From positions 310,001 to 374,000 of the forward strand of contig NZ_SSOD01000002.1 in NCBI RefSeq assembly GCF_004801305.1: 64,000 bases of DNA. Reading direction: 5' to 3'. Below are positions 1 to 8,154 of this stretch, piece by piece (within the stretch, counting starts at the first letter, position 1; each line of letters starts with the position of its first letter). The DNA is from Pseudothauera rhizosphaerae (lineage in GTDB: Bacteria; Pseudomonadota; Gammaproteobacteria; Burkholderiales; Rhodocyclaceae). The notes beneath the pieces are model-generated. The model searched no databases, was not told the DNA's origin, and saw only the letters and a list, made by a program, of their open reading frames with translations. The translations under genes and the position numbers were made by a program.

Positions 1-41
1 CGCATGGCTTCCGGCGGCGTCAGTCGGTTGTTGCGCTTCAT
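1..41 (-). CDS. 5' end of an unidentified gene, cut by the window edge
   Basis: Only the first 13 codons are inside the window (MKRNNRLTPPEAM...). An ATG at 41 reads leftwards and is preceded by a good ribosome binding site, AAGGTGG, 5 bases upstream on the minus strand, which is why I accept it as a real start. It lies 85 bases downstream of the beta-CASP gene on the same strand and could be cotranscribed with it. Nothing can be said about function from so short a stretch. Confidence 0.55.
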   Translation of the reverse strand, partial: MKRNNRLTPPEAM

Positions 42-126
42 CGTTCCACCTTGGATCGAGTGCGATCTCTGTCCGGTTTCGATTTGAGCATGGGCAGGAC
101 GAAGTCCGCTGGCAACTCCATCGCGC

Positions 127-1536
127 TCAGGCGAGGATATTCGGTTCGCCGGCGGCCGGCAGGGTGACGCCCGGCCAGCCGTAGCGGGTGCGCACGGCCT
201 CGCGGAAGGCTTCGGAGGCCCGCTGCTCGCCGTGCACGATGAAGGTACGGCGCGGCGGACGGGTGAAATGCCCCAGCCAGGCGAGCAGCGCGGCCTGGTC
301 CGCGTGGGCCGACAGGCCGCCGATGGTGTAGATGTCGGCCCGCACCGGCACGCGCTCGCCGAACAGGGTCACGTGACGGGCACCCTCCACCAGCCGCCGG
401 CCGAGCGAGCCGGCCGCCTGGAAACCGGCGATGACGATGGAACACTCTTTGCGCCCGAGGTTGTTGCGCAGGTGGTACTTGATGCGTCCGGCATCGCACA
501 TGCCGCTGGCGGAGATGATCACCAGCCCCCCATGGCGGTCGTTGAGGGCGATGGACTCCTCCACGTCCTGCACGAAGCGCACGCTGGCCCGTCCCGGATG
601 TTCGCGCATCCATGCCAGCAGTTCGCGCGTCTCGACGTCCCACAGTTCGTCGTGCCTCAGGGTCAATTCGGTCGCGGCCGCGGCCATCGGTGAATCGACG
701 ACGATCTCGAGGTTGTCGACACGCCCCTGGCGCACCAAGTTCGCGAGCACGAAGATCACCTCCTGCGTCCGCCCCACCGCGAAGGCAGGGATGATCACGT
801 TGCCGCGCTTGACCTTGAGCGTGTGCTGGAGGGCATGCACCAGTTCGTCCTCGGTCTCCTGCATCGCCCGGTGTGCGCGGTCGCCGTAGGTGGACTCGAT
901 GCACAGGTAGTCGGCCTCCTGCAAGGTCGCCGGATCGCGCACCACCGGCCGCAGCGGCTGGCCCAGGTCGCCCGAGAACACGAGCTTGCGCGTCTCCCCT
1001 TTCTCGGCCACGTCCAGTTCGATGATCGCCGAGCCGAGGATGTGGCCGGCATCGTGGAAGGTGCAGGTGACGCCCCGCGCCGGGCTGAAAGACTGGCCGT
1101 AGGGATGCGGGCGCAAGCGCTTTAGGCTCTCCTCGGCCTGCGCCACCGTGTACAGCGGTGCCGCATCCCAGCCGCGGCGCAGGTGGCGGTCACGTTCGTG
1201 GCGGTTCGCCCATTCGGCCTCCTTCTCCTGGATGTGGGCGGCATCCCGCAGCATCACCTCGAGCAGGTCGACGGTGGCCGCGGTCGCGTGGATGGGGCCG
1301 CGGTACCCGAGCGCCGCCAGGCGCGGCACCAGGCCGGAATGGTCCAGGTGGGCATGGGTGAGCAGGACGAAGTCCAGCGCCCGCAGGTTGAAATCCAGTG
1401 CTGCCAGATTCTTGCGCACCGCTGCCTTGCCGCCCTGGAACATGCCGCAGTCGATCAGTCCCACGCCCGCCTCGTGGCGCAGGTGGGCGCACGAGCCGGT
1501 CACCTCGCCGGCCGCACCGTGGAAGGTCAGTTCCAT
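127..1536 (-). CDS. MBL-fold / beta-CASP RNA-processing hydrolase (RNase-like)
   Basis: 469 aa, cytoplasmic. The metallo-beta-lactamase signature HAHLDH is at residues 61-66, followed by the zinc-ligand motifs HDAGHILGS (161-169) and SGD (188-190). The C-terminal GLSAHAD motif (407-413) and the inserted region in between are typical of the beta-CASP subfamily (CPSF73/YSH1-like), whose bacterial members such as the Thermus TTHA0252 protein are ribonucleases. I infer RNA cleavage; the native substrate is unknown. It is transcribed divergently from the universal stress protein gene, with 135 bases between the two starts, so both may respond to the FNR-like box there. Length is normal for the family. 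Confidence 0.88.
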   Translation of the reverse strand: MELTFHGAAGEVTGSCAHLRHEAGVGLIDCGMFQGGKAAVRKNLAALDFNLRALDFVLLTHAHLDHSGLVPRLAALGYRGPIHATAATVDLLEVMLRDAAHIQEKEAEWANRHERDRHLRRGWDAAPLYTVAQAEESLKRLRPHPYGQSFSPARGVTCTFHDAGHILGSAIIELDVAEKGETRKLVFSGDLGQPLRPVVRDPATLQEADYLCIESTYGDRAHRAMQETEDELVHALQHTLKVKRGNVIIPAFAVGRTQEVIFVLANLVRQGRVDNLEIVVDSPMAAAATELTLRHDELWDVETRELLAWMREHPGRASVRFVQDVEESIALNDRHGGLVIISASGMCDAGRIKYHLRNNLGRKECSIVIAGFQAAGSLGRRLVEGARHVTLFGERVPVRADIYTIGGLSAHADQAALLAWLGHFTRPPRRTFIVHGEQRASEAFREAVRTRYGWPGVTLPAAGEPNILA

Positions 1537-1594
1537 CGTGTTCGTTTCCCGTTATTCCCCGCCCGGAGCAGGCGCCGACCTATACACACGGCCG

Positions 1595-1638
1595 TTGACG
1601 GCGGTCAATCGCCCTCTTCCCCCGCTGGTGGCTATAAT
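1595..1638 (+). promoter_or_regulatory. FNR/ANR-like box and -10 element of the universal stress gene
   Basis: TTGAC-GGCG-GTCAA (1595-1608) is a perfect palindrome and matches 8 of 10 conserved FNR positions (TTGAT-N4-ATCAA). A perfect TATAAT lies at 1633-1638, 34 bases before the ATG. The gap from box to -10 is 24 bases, slightly longer than the 21-22 usual for class II FNR promoters and than the 21 seen at the cco promoter in this window. No convincing -35 element is present, which fits an activator-dependent promoter. The palindrome could in principle also act on the divergent gene. Confidence 0.5.
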
Positions 1639-1671
1639 CAGTCACCACATTCGGTAGAAGGATACACCGTC

Positions 1672-2115
1672 ATGTTCAAACACCTGCTTGTACCGACGGA
1701 TGGTTCGGCACTGTCCGACGGCACCATTGCGCGTGCAGTCTCTTTTGCGCGGGATGCCGGCGCCCGCGTCACCTTCTTTTACGCGCAGCCGGATTTTCCG
1801 ATGCCCATCTACGGCGAAGGCGCGCTGATCGACCCGACCACGCCGGAACAGTTCGCCAAGTCCGCGGCCGAAGAAGCGGCGCGCATTCTGGAGAAGGCGA
1901 AGGCCGTGGCCGATGCCGAAGGCGTCAACGCGGATACCGATACGACGGTGAATGAGGTGCCTTACGAGGCGATCATCGATGCCTCGGACCGCCACGGCTG
2001 CGACCTGATCTTCATGGCCTCCCACGGCCGCCGGGGCATCGCCGGCCTGCTGCTGGGCAGCGAGACGCAGAAAGTCCTCACCCACAGCAAGACGCCCGTA
2101 CTCGTATATCGCTGA
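1672..2115 (+). CDS. universal stress protein (UspA family)
   Basis: 147 aa single-domain Usp. The N-terminus MFKHLLVPTDGS is the usual beta1-alpha1 entry, and SHGRRGIAGLLLGS (117-130) is the glycine-rich nucleotide-binding loop of ATP-binding members. Start ATG at 1672 was chosen because the Usp fold begins there; translation further upstream in this frame is antisense to the neighbouring gene. A perfect TATAAT and an FNR-like palindrome lie just upstream, suggesting induction under low oxygen, as reported for Usp genes of the Pseudomonas Anr regulon. A strong terminator follows directly, so it is monocistronic. Confidence 0.93.
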   Translation: MFKHLLVPTDGSALSDGTIARAVSFARDAGARVTFFYAQPDFPMPIYGEGALIDPTTPEQFAKSAAEEAARILEKAKAVADAEGVNADTDTTVNEVPYEAIIDASDRHGCDLIFMASHGRRGIAGLLLGSETQKVLTHSKTPVLVYR

Positions 2116-2133
2116 CGGACGTCCGCAAGCGTG

Positions 2134-2160
2134 ACGGCCCGCCTGGGCGGGCCGTTTCGT
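2134..2160 (+). terminator. rho-independent terminator of the universal stress gene
   Basis: Ten-base inverted repeat ACGGCCCGCC (2134-2143) / GGCGGGCCGT (2146-2155) followed by TTTCGTT, 18 bases after the stop codon. It also separates the gene from the convergent cco accessory genes. Confidence 0.8.
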
Positions 2161-2415
2161 TCAGGATCTCGGACTGGCCTGGTGAATCCGGTTGATCTCC
2201 CCAGCGGAGCGCTGGAGGAAGATCGTCGCCAGGCTGGAGGCAGCGCATGCCAGCCAGAATCCGAAGAAGCCGATCGAGTAGGTGGCGATGGCCGACAGAT
2301 GGACCGGCTCACCGCGCCAGTACAGTTCCTGGGGCGCCACAACGGTAAAGAAGACGGCCTCTGCCACCGCGGCCACCATGAAGGATGGCCACAACACCTG
2401 TATCCATTTCAGCAC
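2161..2415 (-). CDS. small two-helix membrane protein at the end of the cco accessory genes
   Basis: 84 aa with two clear hydrophobic segments (about residues 8-28 and 43-66). I do not recognise a named family with certainty; proteins of this size and topology occur downstream of ccoG-ccoH in related bacteria. It follows the DUF3149-type gene by 30 bases on the same strand and is the last gene before the convergent universal stress gene. A role in assembling or tuning the cbb3 oxidase is only inferred from position. Confidence 0.7.
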   Translation of the reverse strand: MLKWIQVLWPSFMVAAVAEAVFFTVVAPQELYWRGEPVHLSAIATYSIGFFGFWLACAASSLATIFLQRSAGEINRIHQASPRS

Positions 2416-2445
2416 GGCACGCCTCCTTTACCGACTTGAGGGAAT

Positions 2446-2595
2446 TCAGCCCTGGCCGCCCTCCGCACGCCGGGTATCCTCTGCGATGTGGCGCTTGGCA
2501 AAGCGGATGATGTAGGCCGCCATCACCACGACGAATCCGATGGTGAACAGACTCAGCAGACCGATATCGGTCGTGAACAGCTCATGCAAGGCCAT
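2446..2595 (-). CDS. DUF3149-type single-span micro-protein
   Basis: 49 aa (MALHELFTTDIGLLSL...), too short for most gene finders. Start ATG at 2595 is preceded by AAGGAG with good spacing. An N-terminal amphipathic stretch with LFTTDIGL, a single membrane helix (about 13-31) and a basic then acidic tail match the DUF3149 pattern of proteobacterial micro-proteins found beside cbb3 oxidase genes. It sits 24 bases after ccoH and 30 bases before the two-helix membrane protein, so it belongs to the same transcript. Function unknown; a small accessory subunit, in the manner of CcoM or CcoQ, is possible. Confidence 0.75.
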   Translation of the reverse strand: MALHELFTTDIGLLSLFTIGFVVVMAAYIIRFAKRHIAEDTRRAEGGQG

Positions 2596-2619
2596 GGCAC
2601 TTCTCCTTCTACGGACGGG

Positions 2620-3138
2620 TTAGGAAGCTGATGGATCGATCCTGATTTCCGTCTCTGTCGGGAGGTATGCGGCCCCGTTCATTCTCCAACTGCGGGACTC
2701 GTCTTCTATCTGAAACAGCCAACGCCCTGCATGCAGGGGTTGGATGACACCGGTAAAACTGCCGCCGTGGCGGCGCAACAGCAGTTCCTGGTCCATGCCG
2801 CCGCGGGTCGGGTGGGCGATGGTCAGGTGGATGACTTCCGGGATGCTCGTCGTGTCGGCGGCGGACAGATCGACGACGATGCGATCTTCGTACACCCTCA
2901 CGCCCGCGCTCAGTCCCAGCTTGCCGGCAAGCGCCAGGCGATCGATGGTCATGACGATGGCGCGGCCTTCCTTGTAATAGTCATCGACGACCAGGCCATC
3001 CCAACTCTTGATCGAGATCGTGAGGAACACGATGCCGGCCAGGATGGAGGCGCCGGGTATCGCCAGCAGGAACCAGGGCCAGAATTGCTTGAACCAGGGT
3101 TCCGGCTTGGCCAGCGGGGTAGTAGAGGAAGTGTTCAT
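2620..3138 (-). CDS. ccoH: FixH family protein (CcoH), cbb3 oxidase assembly factor
   Basis: 172 aa. One membrane helix at about residues 20-43 is followed by the conserved VDDYYKEG motif (51-58) and a periplasmic beta-rich domain, the architecture of FixH/CcoH. CcoH stays associated with assembled cbb3 oxidase and is needed for its stability. The start at 3138 lies only 4 bases after the ccoG stop, so the two are probably translationally coupled. Confidence 0.9.
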   Translation of the reverse strand: MNTSSTTPLAKPEPWFKQFWPWFLLAIPGASILAGIVFLTISIKSWDGLVVDDYYKEGRAIVMTIDRLALAGKLGLSAGVRVYEDRIVVDLSAADTTSIPEVIHLTIAHPTRGGMDQELLLRRHGGSFTGVIQPLHAGRWLFQIEDESRSWRMNGAAYLPTETEIRIDPSAS

Positions 3139-3142
3139 GCGC

Positions 3143-4573
3143 TCAGTGGGGCATCAGGAAAGTTGATTCTTCGCGGATGGCGACCGATTCATCGTCTTCG
3201 GCGTTTATTTCGAAGTAAAGCGCATTGGCGCCGGGCTTGCCAGAACCAGGGGGGACGACCACCTGCAGTGTCACCGCCTGCGTCGTGGCGGCAGCGACCT
3301 CAATGCGCTCCGTACCGCGAATCTGCACACCGTCCAGACCTCCGACGCCGATCCTGAAGGCGCGCGGCCCCTCGGTCATGTTCATCACCTGCAGGCGATA
3401 GACGTTCTCGATGTTGCCGTCTGCCAGTTCCGTGGCCAGCGTGGCGCGGTCGCGGATCACATCCACGCGCAGGGTGGAGCGGGTCGCCAGCCCCCATACC
3501 AGCGCGGCACAAAACGCCGCCAGAATACCGCTGTAGATCAGCGTGCGCGGACGCATGACGTGGACCAGGATATCCCGCATGCCCCAGTGCTTCTTCATCG
3601 CGTTCTCGGTCGAGTAACGGATCAGACCGCGCGGATACGCCATCTTGTCCATCACCTGATCGCACGCATCGATACAGGCCGCACAGCCGATGCATTCGTA
3701 CTGCAGCCCGTTGCGGATGTCGATGCCGGTGGGACACACCTGCACGCAGATGCCACAATCGATGCAGTCGCCCTTGCCCGCGGCCTTGTAGTCCGAGCCC
3801 TTCTTGCGCGCACCGCGCGGCTCGCCCCGCTCGTCGTCGTAGGTGATGACCAGGGTATCCGGGTCGAACATCACGCCCTGGAAGCGGGCGTAGGGGCACA
3901 TGTACTTGCACACCTGCTCGCGCAGATGGCCGGCAAAGATGTAGGTGAAGGCCCCGTAGAACAGAATCCAGAACAGTTCCCACGGCCCGAAACTGAACGT
4001 GACGGCCGCCTGCAGCAGTTCCTGCAACGGCGAGAAGTAGGCCACGAAGGTGAAACCGGTCCACAGCGAAAACAGCGCCCAGGCTCCGAACTTGCCGCCG
4101 CGCAGGGCGAACTTGCGCCCGCTCATGGGAGCCTTGTCCAGCTTCATGCGCGCGTTGCGGTCGCCTTCGATCTTCTCCTCGATCCACATGAAGATCTCGG
4201 TGTAGACCGTCTGCGGACAGGCGTAGCCGCACCACAGGCGACCGGCGATGGCAGTGAAGAAGAACAGCGCGTAGGCGCAGATGATGAGCAGGATCGTGAG
4301 ATAGAACACGTCCTGCGGCCAGAATACCCAGCCGAAAAGGTAGAACTTGCGTTCAGTCAAATGGAACAGCACAGCCTGGCGGTCATTCCAGACCAGCCAC
4401 GGCAGGCCGTAAAAAATGATCTGCGTGATCCACACCAGCGCCCAGCGCCAGTTGGCGAACACGCCTTTCACCGAACGCACCTGCAGTTTCTTGCGTGCGG
4501 CGTACAGGTTCTCTTGATCGTCTGACGGTTGGGGGGCACCGGCAGACTGGGTTTGGGGGACTATGCTGTTCAT
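3143..4573 (-). CDS. ccoG: cytochrome c oxidase accessory protein CcoG (FixG/RdxA), Fe-S membrane protein
   Basis: 476 aa. About five membrane helices surround an N-terminal GYACPQTVYTE motif (116-126). Two ferredoxin-type clusters follow: C270, C273, C276 and C280 with a trailing proline, then C294, C297, C300 and C304. A C-terminal Ig-like periplasmic domain (about 355-476) completes the CcoG architecture. CcoG is a copper reductase that helps load CuB into CcoN. The start at 4573 has only a weak ribosome binding site but gives the usual length. It is separated from ccoP by 91 bases and a hairpin, and followed immediately by ccoH. Confidence 0.95.
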   Translation of the reverse strand: MNSIVPQTQSAGAPQPSDDQENLYAARKKLQVRSVKGVFANWRWALVWITQIIFYGLPWLVWNDRQAVLFHLTERKFYLFGWVFWPQDVFYLTILLIICAYALFFFTAIAGRLWCGYACPQTVYTEIFMWIEEKIEGDRNARMKLDKAPMSGRKFALRGGKFGAWALFSLWTGFTFVAYFSPLQELLQAAVTFSFGPWELFWILFYGAFTYIFAGHLREQVCKYMCPYARFQGVMFDPDTLVITYDDERGEPRGARKKGSDYKAAGKGDCIDCGICVQVCPTGIDIRNGLQYECIGCAACIDACDQVMDKMAYPRGLIRYSTENAMKKHWGMRDILVHVMRPRTLIYSGILAAFCAALVWGLATRSTLRVDVIRDRATLATELADGNIENVYRLQVMNMTEGPRAFRIGVGGLDGVQIRGTERIEVAAATTQAVTLQVVVPPGSGKPGANALYFEINAEDDESVAIREESTFLMPH

Positions 4574-4614
4574 GATCGCTTTATTAGTGGATTCTTATTT
4601 TTTACTGCGAAATA

Positions 4615-4636
4615 TCCCCGGGGTTACCCCCGGGGA
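4615..4636 (-). terminator. hairpin between ccoP and ccoG
   Basis: Nine-base GC-rich inverted repeat (4615-4623 / 4628-4636) with a 4-base loop, followed on the minus strand by a short T-poor stretch (TATTTCG). It is too weak for a clear terminator and may instead stabilise the ccoNOQP message or attenuate read-through into ccoG. Confidence 0.5.
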
Positions 4637-4664
4637 CGGATGCTGCGTCCTGGCTTGCGAGGGC

Positions 4665-5561
4665 TTACTGGCCCTTGCTCAGGCTTGTGACGTAGGCGGC
4701 CAGGATGTGCACCTTGGCCTCGCCGAGGAAGTCGGCGAAGGCGGGCATCTGGTTCTGACGGCCGTTGGTGATGGTTTCGATGATGGTGGCTTCCGACGAA
4801 CCGTACAGCCACGAGTTGTTGGTCAGGTTCGGCGACCCGAGAGCCTGGTTGCCGGTACCGTCGGCCTGGTGGCACACCGCGCACTGCTGCAGGAACAGGT
4901 CCTTGCCGCGCTGGGCACGCAGGGAGTCATGGGCCAGACCGGAGAGCGAACGCACGTAGTTGGCCACATCCTTGACGCCCTCACCGCCCAGCGCCGGACC
5001 GAAGGGCGGCATGACGCCCATGCGGCCACCGAGGATGGTGGTCTTGATGGTGTCGGGTTCGCCACCCCAGTTCCACTCGGCGTCGGTCAGGTTCGGGAAG
5101 CCCTTCGCCCCGGTCGCGGCGGAACCGTGGCACTGCGCGCAGTAGGTCAGGAACATGCGCTGGCCCATGGCGTTCGCCTCGGGATCGGCCGCGACGGCAA
5201 GCAGATCCTTTTCCAGGTACTGGTTGAAGATCGGGCCGTAACGCTCGTCGGCGCGCGCCACTTCGCCTTCGTACTGGCCGATCGAACTCCAGCCGAAAAT
5301 CCCCTGCTTGTTGCCGAAGCCCGGGAAGATCGCCAGGTAGGCCACCGAGAAGAAGATGGTGATCCAGAACAGGTACAGCCACCAGCGCGGCAGCGGGTTG
5401 TTGTACTCCTGCAGGGTCTCGTCCCACAGATGATCCTGCACCTCGACCTTCTCGGGGCGCTTGGTCATGTTGGCGATCAGAATGAATACACAGAACAGCA
5501 GGCTCAGGGCGACCAGGCCCATCACATACACGTTCCAGAAACCGCTAACAAAGTCAGCCAT
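4665..5561 (-). CDS. ccoP: cbb3-type cytochrome c oxidase subunit III, dihaem (CcoP)
   Basis: 298 aa. Two membrane helices (about 11-31 and 61-80) precede two cytochrome c domains with haem sites CAQCH (141-145) and CAVCH (227-231), and methionines in MPPF (184-187) and QMPAF (271-275) contexts as likely sixth ligands. It takes electrons from soluble cytochromes and passes them through CcoO to CcoN. I chose the start at 5561 (MADFVSG...), preceded by AAGGAA, because upstream in-frame residues are only basic linker. It overlaps the end of ccoQ by 8 bases. Confidence 0.96.
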   Translation of the reverse strand: MADFVSGFWNVYVMGLVALSLLFCVFILIANMTKRPEKVEVQDHLWDETLQEYNNPLPRWWLYLFWITIFFSVAYLAIFPGFGNKQGIFGWSSIGQYEGEVARADERYGPIFNQYLEKDLLAVAADPEANAMGQRMFLTYCAQCHGSAATGAKGFPNLTDAEWNWGGEPDTIKTTILGGRMGVMPPFGPALGGEGVKDVANYVRSLSGLAHDSLRAQRGKDLFLQQCAVCHQADGTGNQALGSPNLTNNSWLYGSSEATIIETITNGRQNQMPAFADFLGEAKVHILAAYVTSLSKGQ

Positions 5562-5742
5562 TTGCTTTTCCTTCCTTTCCTTGCCGGTCCGTCTGGTCCG
5601 GCGGATCGTCATCGGTCAGAGGCAGTCGCGCCGCTTCGTCGAACCCGGCCTTGGCATGCTTGCTGTACGCCCATGCGCAGATACCCACGAAGCACAGGAA
5701 GCCCAGCACGGTGACAATGGTTCTGAGATCGTTCAATTCCAC
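5554..5742 (-). CDS. ccoQ: cbb3-type cytochrome oxidase subunit CcoQ
   Basis: 62 aa with one membrane helix (about 8-26) ending in WAYSKHAKAGFDEAA, the conserved CcoQ/FixQ core, then a charged tail. CcoQ stabilises the interaction of CcoP with the catalytic core. It lies between ccoO (17-base gap) and ccoP (8-base overlap), in the canonical N-O-Q-P order. Confidence 0.93.
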   Translation of the reverse strand: MELNDLRTIVTVLGFLCFVGICAWAYSKHAKAGFDEAARLPLTDDDPPDQTDRQGKEGKANG

Positions 5743-5759
5743 GGCGCGTTCTCAACCTC

Positions 5760-6395
5760 TTACCTTACGTTCTGCAGCGCGGTGCCCATCCCCTGGAGGT
5801 AGGCGATCACGGCGTCCAGCTCGGTCAGACCTTCGACCGCAGCCGGCGCCCCAGCGATTTCTTCCTCGCTGTACTTGTGCAGGCCGACCAGGTTGAGTGC
5901 ACGCATCTTGGCCTGGACGTCGGCCACGCTGGCCGGGCGATCCAGCCAGTAGTAGGCGGGCATGTTGGATTCCGGCACGACGTCGCGCGGGTTCAGCAGG
6001 TGCACGCGGTGCCACTCGTTGGAGTAGCGGCCGCCCACACGGGCCAGATCCGGACCGGTACGCTTGGAGCCCCACTGGAACGGGTGGTCGTAGATGAACT
6101 CACCCGCCACCGAGTAGTGGCCGTAGCGCTCGGTTTCGGCGCGGAACGGACGGATCATCTGCGAGTGGCAGTTGTAGCAGCCTTCGCGGATGTAGATGTC
6201 GCGACCGACCAGACGGACCGGATCGTAGGGCTTCACGTCGAGCGTGTTGCCTTTCTGGTCGATCGCCTGGGTGGTCGACTTCTGGAAGAACAGCGGGACG
6301 ATCTCGACCAGGCCGCCGACGCTGACGGTCAGCAGAGTCAGAACGATCATCAGGAATACGCTGCGCTCGATTTTTTCGTGCTTCGATTGAGCCAT
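5760..6395 (-). CDS. ccoO: cbb3-type cytochrome c oxidase subunit II, monohaem (CcoO)
   Basis: 211 aa. A single N-terminal membrane helix (about 12-36) anchors a periplasmic cytochrome c domain with haem site CYNCHSQ (73-79); the ESNMPAY segment supplies the expected methionine ligand. Length and the [20 protein letters not shown] context are typical of the family. It follows ccoN by 15 bases in the same operon. Confidence 0.96.
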   Translation of the reverse strand: MAQSKHEKIERSVFLMIVLTLLTVSVGGLVEIVPLFFQKSTTQAIDQKGNTLDVKPYDPVRLVGRDIYIREGCYNCHSQMIRPFRAETERYGHYSVAGEFIYDHPFQWGSKRTGPDLARVGGRYSNEWHRVHLLNPRDVVPESNMPAYYWLDRPASVADVQAKMRALNLVGLHKYSEEEIAGAPAAVEGLTELDAVIAYLQGMGTALQNVR

Positions 6396-6410
6396 GTTAG
6401 GTATCTCCGA

Positions 6411-7835
6411 TTAGGCGTGAGCGGCAGCGGGGGCCACAACCGGGGCGTCGTAAGCCTTCTGGCCGGCGATGGTCTTCACCATGTTGTAGAACATGATGAG
6501 CATGCCGGTGAGGAACAGGGCGCCGCCGACCAGACGGATGGTCCAGAACGGATAGCTGGCCTTCACGCTTTCGACGAAGGAGTAGGTCAGGGTGCCGTCC
6601 GGGTTGGTGGCACGCCACATCAGGCCTTGCATCACGCCGGCGATCCACATCGAGGCGATGTAGAGCACGATGCCGATGGTCGCGATCCAGAAGTGGGTGT
6701 TGATCAGCTTGACGCTGTACATCTCGGCCTTGCCGTACAGGCGCGGCAGCAGGAAGTAGATGGAGCCGATCGACACCATCGCCACCCAGCCCAAGGCGCC
6801 GGAGTGCACGTGGCCGACGGTCCAGTCGGTGTAGTGCGACAGGGCATTGACGGTCTTGACCGACATCATCGGGCCTTCGAAGGTCGACATGCCGTAGAAC
6901 GACAGGGAGGTGATGAGGAACTTCAGGATCGGATCGGTGCGCAGTTTGTGCCAGGCACCGGAGAGCGTCATGATGCCGTTGATCATGCCGCCCCAGGACG
7001 GCGCCAGCAGGATCAGCGAGAACAGCATGCCGAGGGACTGGGTCCAGTCGGGCAGTGCGGTGTAGTGCAGGTGGTGCGGACCCGCCCACATGTAGGTGAA
7101 GATCAGCGCCCAGAAGTGCACCACCGACAGACGGTAGGAATACACCGGACGGTCGGCCTGCTTCGGCACGAAGTAGTACATCATGCCCAGGAAGCCCGCG
7201 GTCAGGAAGAAGCCCACCGCGTTGTGGCCGTACCACCACTGGACCATGGCGTCCTGCACGCCGGCGTAGGCGGAGTAGGACTTGGTCAGGCTCACCGGAA
7301 TGGCCGCGCTATTGACGATGTGCAGCAGGGCCACGGTGATGATGAAGGCGCCCAGGAACCAGTTGGCGACGTAGATGTGCGAGACCTTGCGCTTGACGAT
7401 GGTGCCGAAGAACACCACGGCGTAGGCGACCCAGACCACCGCGATCAGCAGGTCGACCGGCCATTCCAGTTCGGCGTATTCCTTGCCGGAGGTGAAGCCG
7501 AGCGGCAGGGTGACGGCAGCGAGCACGATGATGAGCTGCCAGCCCCAGAAGGTGAATGACGCCAGCCACGGCGCAAACAGCGGAGTGTGACAGGTCCGCT
7601 GAACGATGTAGTAGGACGTGGCGAACAGTGCGCAACCACCGAATGCGAAGATCACCGCGTTGGTGTGCAGCGGACGGAGACGGCCATACGACAGCCACTC
7701 ATGAACGCTCAGTTCAGGCCACACGAGCTGTGCTGCGACGATAACGCCGACCAGCATGCCCACGATGCCCCACACCACCGTCATGATGGCGAACTGGCGC
7801 ACGACTTTGTAGTTATAAGTCGCTTGCGATTGCAT
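6411..7835 (-). CDS. ccoN: cbb3-type cytochrome c oxidase subunit I (CcoN), catalytic core
   Basis: 474 aa, about 12 membrane helices. All redox ligands can be placed by comparison with the Pseudomonas stutzeri enzyme, with a constant offset of 3: low-spin haem b H57 and H344, haem b3 H342, CuB H204, H254 and H255, and the cross-linked Tyr248 in FTYMW. It reduces oxygen to water with high affinity. I start it at 7835 ([10 protein letters not shown]...), where the family begins; upstream in-frame residues fall in the regulatory region. First gene of ccoNOQP, with an FNR-type promoter about 70-120 bases upstream. Confidence 0.97.
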   Translation of the reverse strand: MQSQATYNYKVVRQFAIMTVVWGIVGMLVGVIVAAQLVWPELSVHEWLSYGRLRPLHTNAVIFAFGGCALFATSYYIVQRTCHTPLFAPWLASFTFWGWQLIIVLAAVTLPLGFTSGKEYAELEWPVDLLIAVVWVAYAVVFFGTIVKRKVSHIYVANWFLGAFIITVALLHIVNSAAIPVSLTKSYSAYAGVQDAMVQWWYGHNAVGFFLTAGFLGMMYYFVPKQADRPVYSYRLSVVHFWALIFTYMWAGPHHLHYTALPDWTQSLGMLFSLILLAPSWGGMINGIMTLSGAWHKLRTDPILKFLITSLSFYGMSTFEGPMMSVKTVNALSHYTDWTVGHVHSGALGWVAMVSIGSIYFLLPRLYGKAEMYSVKLINTHFWIATIGIVLYIASMWIAGVMQGLMWRATNPDGTLTYSFVESVKASYPFWTIRLVGGALFLTGMLIMFYNMVKTIAGQKAYDAPVVAPAAAHA

Positions 7836-7913
7836 GTGAGTCACCTCTTTGATTGAAAACCCCTTGTAGATCCCTCCGATTTCGCGATCCGACCCCGGAA
7901 ATCGACCGATGGA

Positions 7914-7954
7914 AGGATACGCCGCGACCGGAACCGGAACTTGACGCAGATCAA
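7914..7954 (-). promoter_or_regulatory. FNR/ANR-dependent promoter of ccoNOQP
   Basis: On the minus strand TTGAT-CTGC-GTCAA (7954-7941) matches 9 of 10 conserved FNR positions and is followed, after 21 bases, by a -10-like TATCCT (7919-7914). This puts the box centre near -41, the class II activation geometry. The predicted transcript start is close to 7907, giving a leader of about 70 bases before ccoN. There is no -35 element, as expected for an FNR-activated promoter. Confidence 0.75.
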
Positions 7955-8018
7955 CATTGTATTGCACTGCGAGGGGTCTCGAAAGCGCGCCAGCCAACGA
8001 ATCCACGGAAAAAGGGCG

Positions 8019-8047
8019 AAAAAAAAGGGTGCGTTCGAAACGCACCC
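8019..8047 (-). terminator. strong rho-independent terminator between ccoS and ccoN
   Basis: On the minus strand a perfect 9-bp stem, GGGTGCGTT / AACGCACCC, with a 3-base loop is followed by eight consecutive T. It ends transcripts coming from ccoI-ccoS, or from the FNR-boxed start site at about 8121, before the ccoN promoter. Confidence 0.88.
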
Positions 8048-8121
8048 CCAACCCCAACAGAGAGACAAAAATCCGGGCGTCGTCGGCATTGGCCCAAAAG
8101 GGCGTGCCCACGAATAACCAT
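8019..8121 (-). ncRNA. candidate FNR-controlled small RNA of about 100 nt
   Basis: The 366-base gap between ccoS and ccoN contains an FNR box (8168-8155), a weak -10-like CACACT at the same 21-base distance as in the ccoN promoter, and a strong terminator ending at 8019. Together these would define a transcript of about 103 nt with no protein-coding potential that I can support. FNR-activated small RNAs are established elsewhere (FnrS in enterobacteria, AniS in Neisseria), but I see no sequence basis for homology. The alternative is that the box merely boosts ccoN or is a relic and the terminator serves ccoIS. Confidence 0.35.
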
Positions 8122-8154
8122 GGGCGCAGTGTGACTTATTCTTTCAAGGCCGCG

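Noticed and set aside
1571-1594. A class II FNR promoter for the beta-CASP gene on the minus strand
   Set aside because: The only -10-like sequence (TATAGG) is 10 bases from the box, not about 22.
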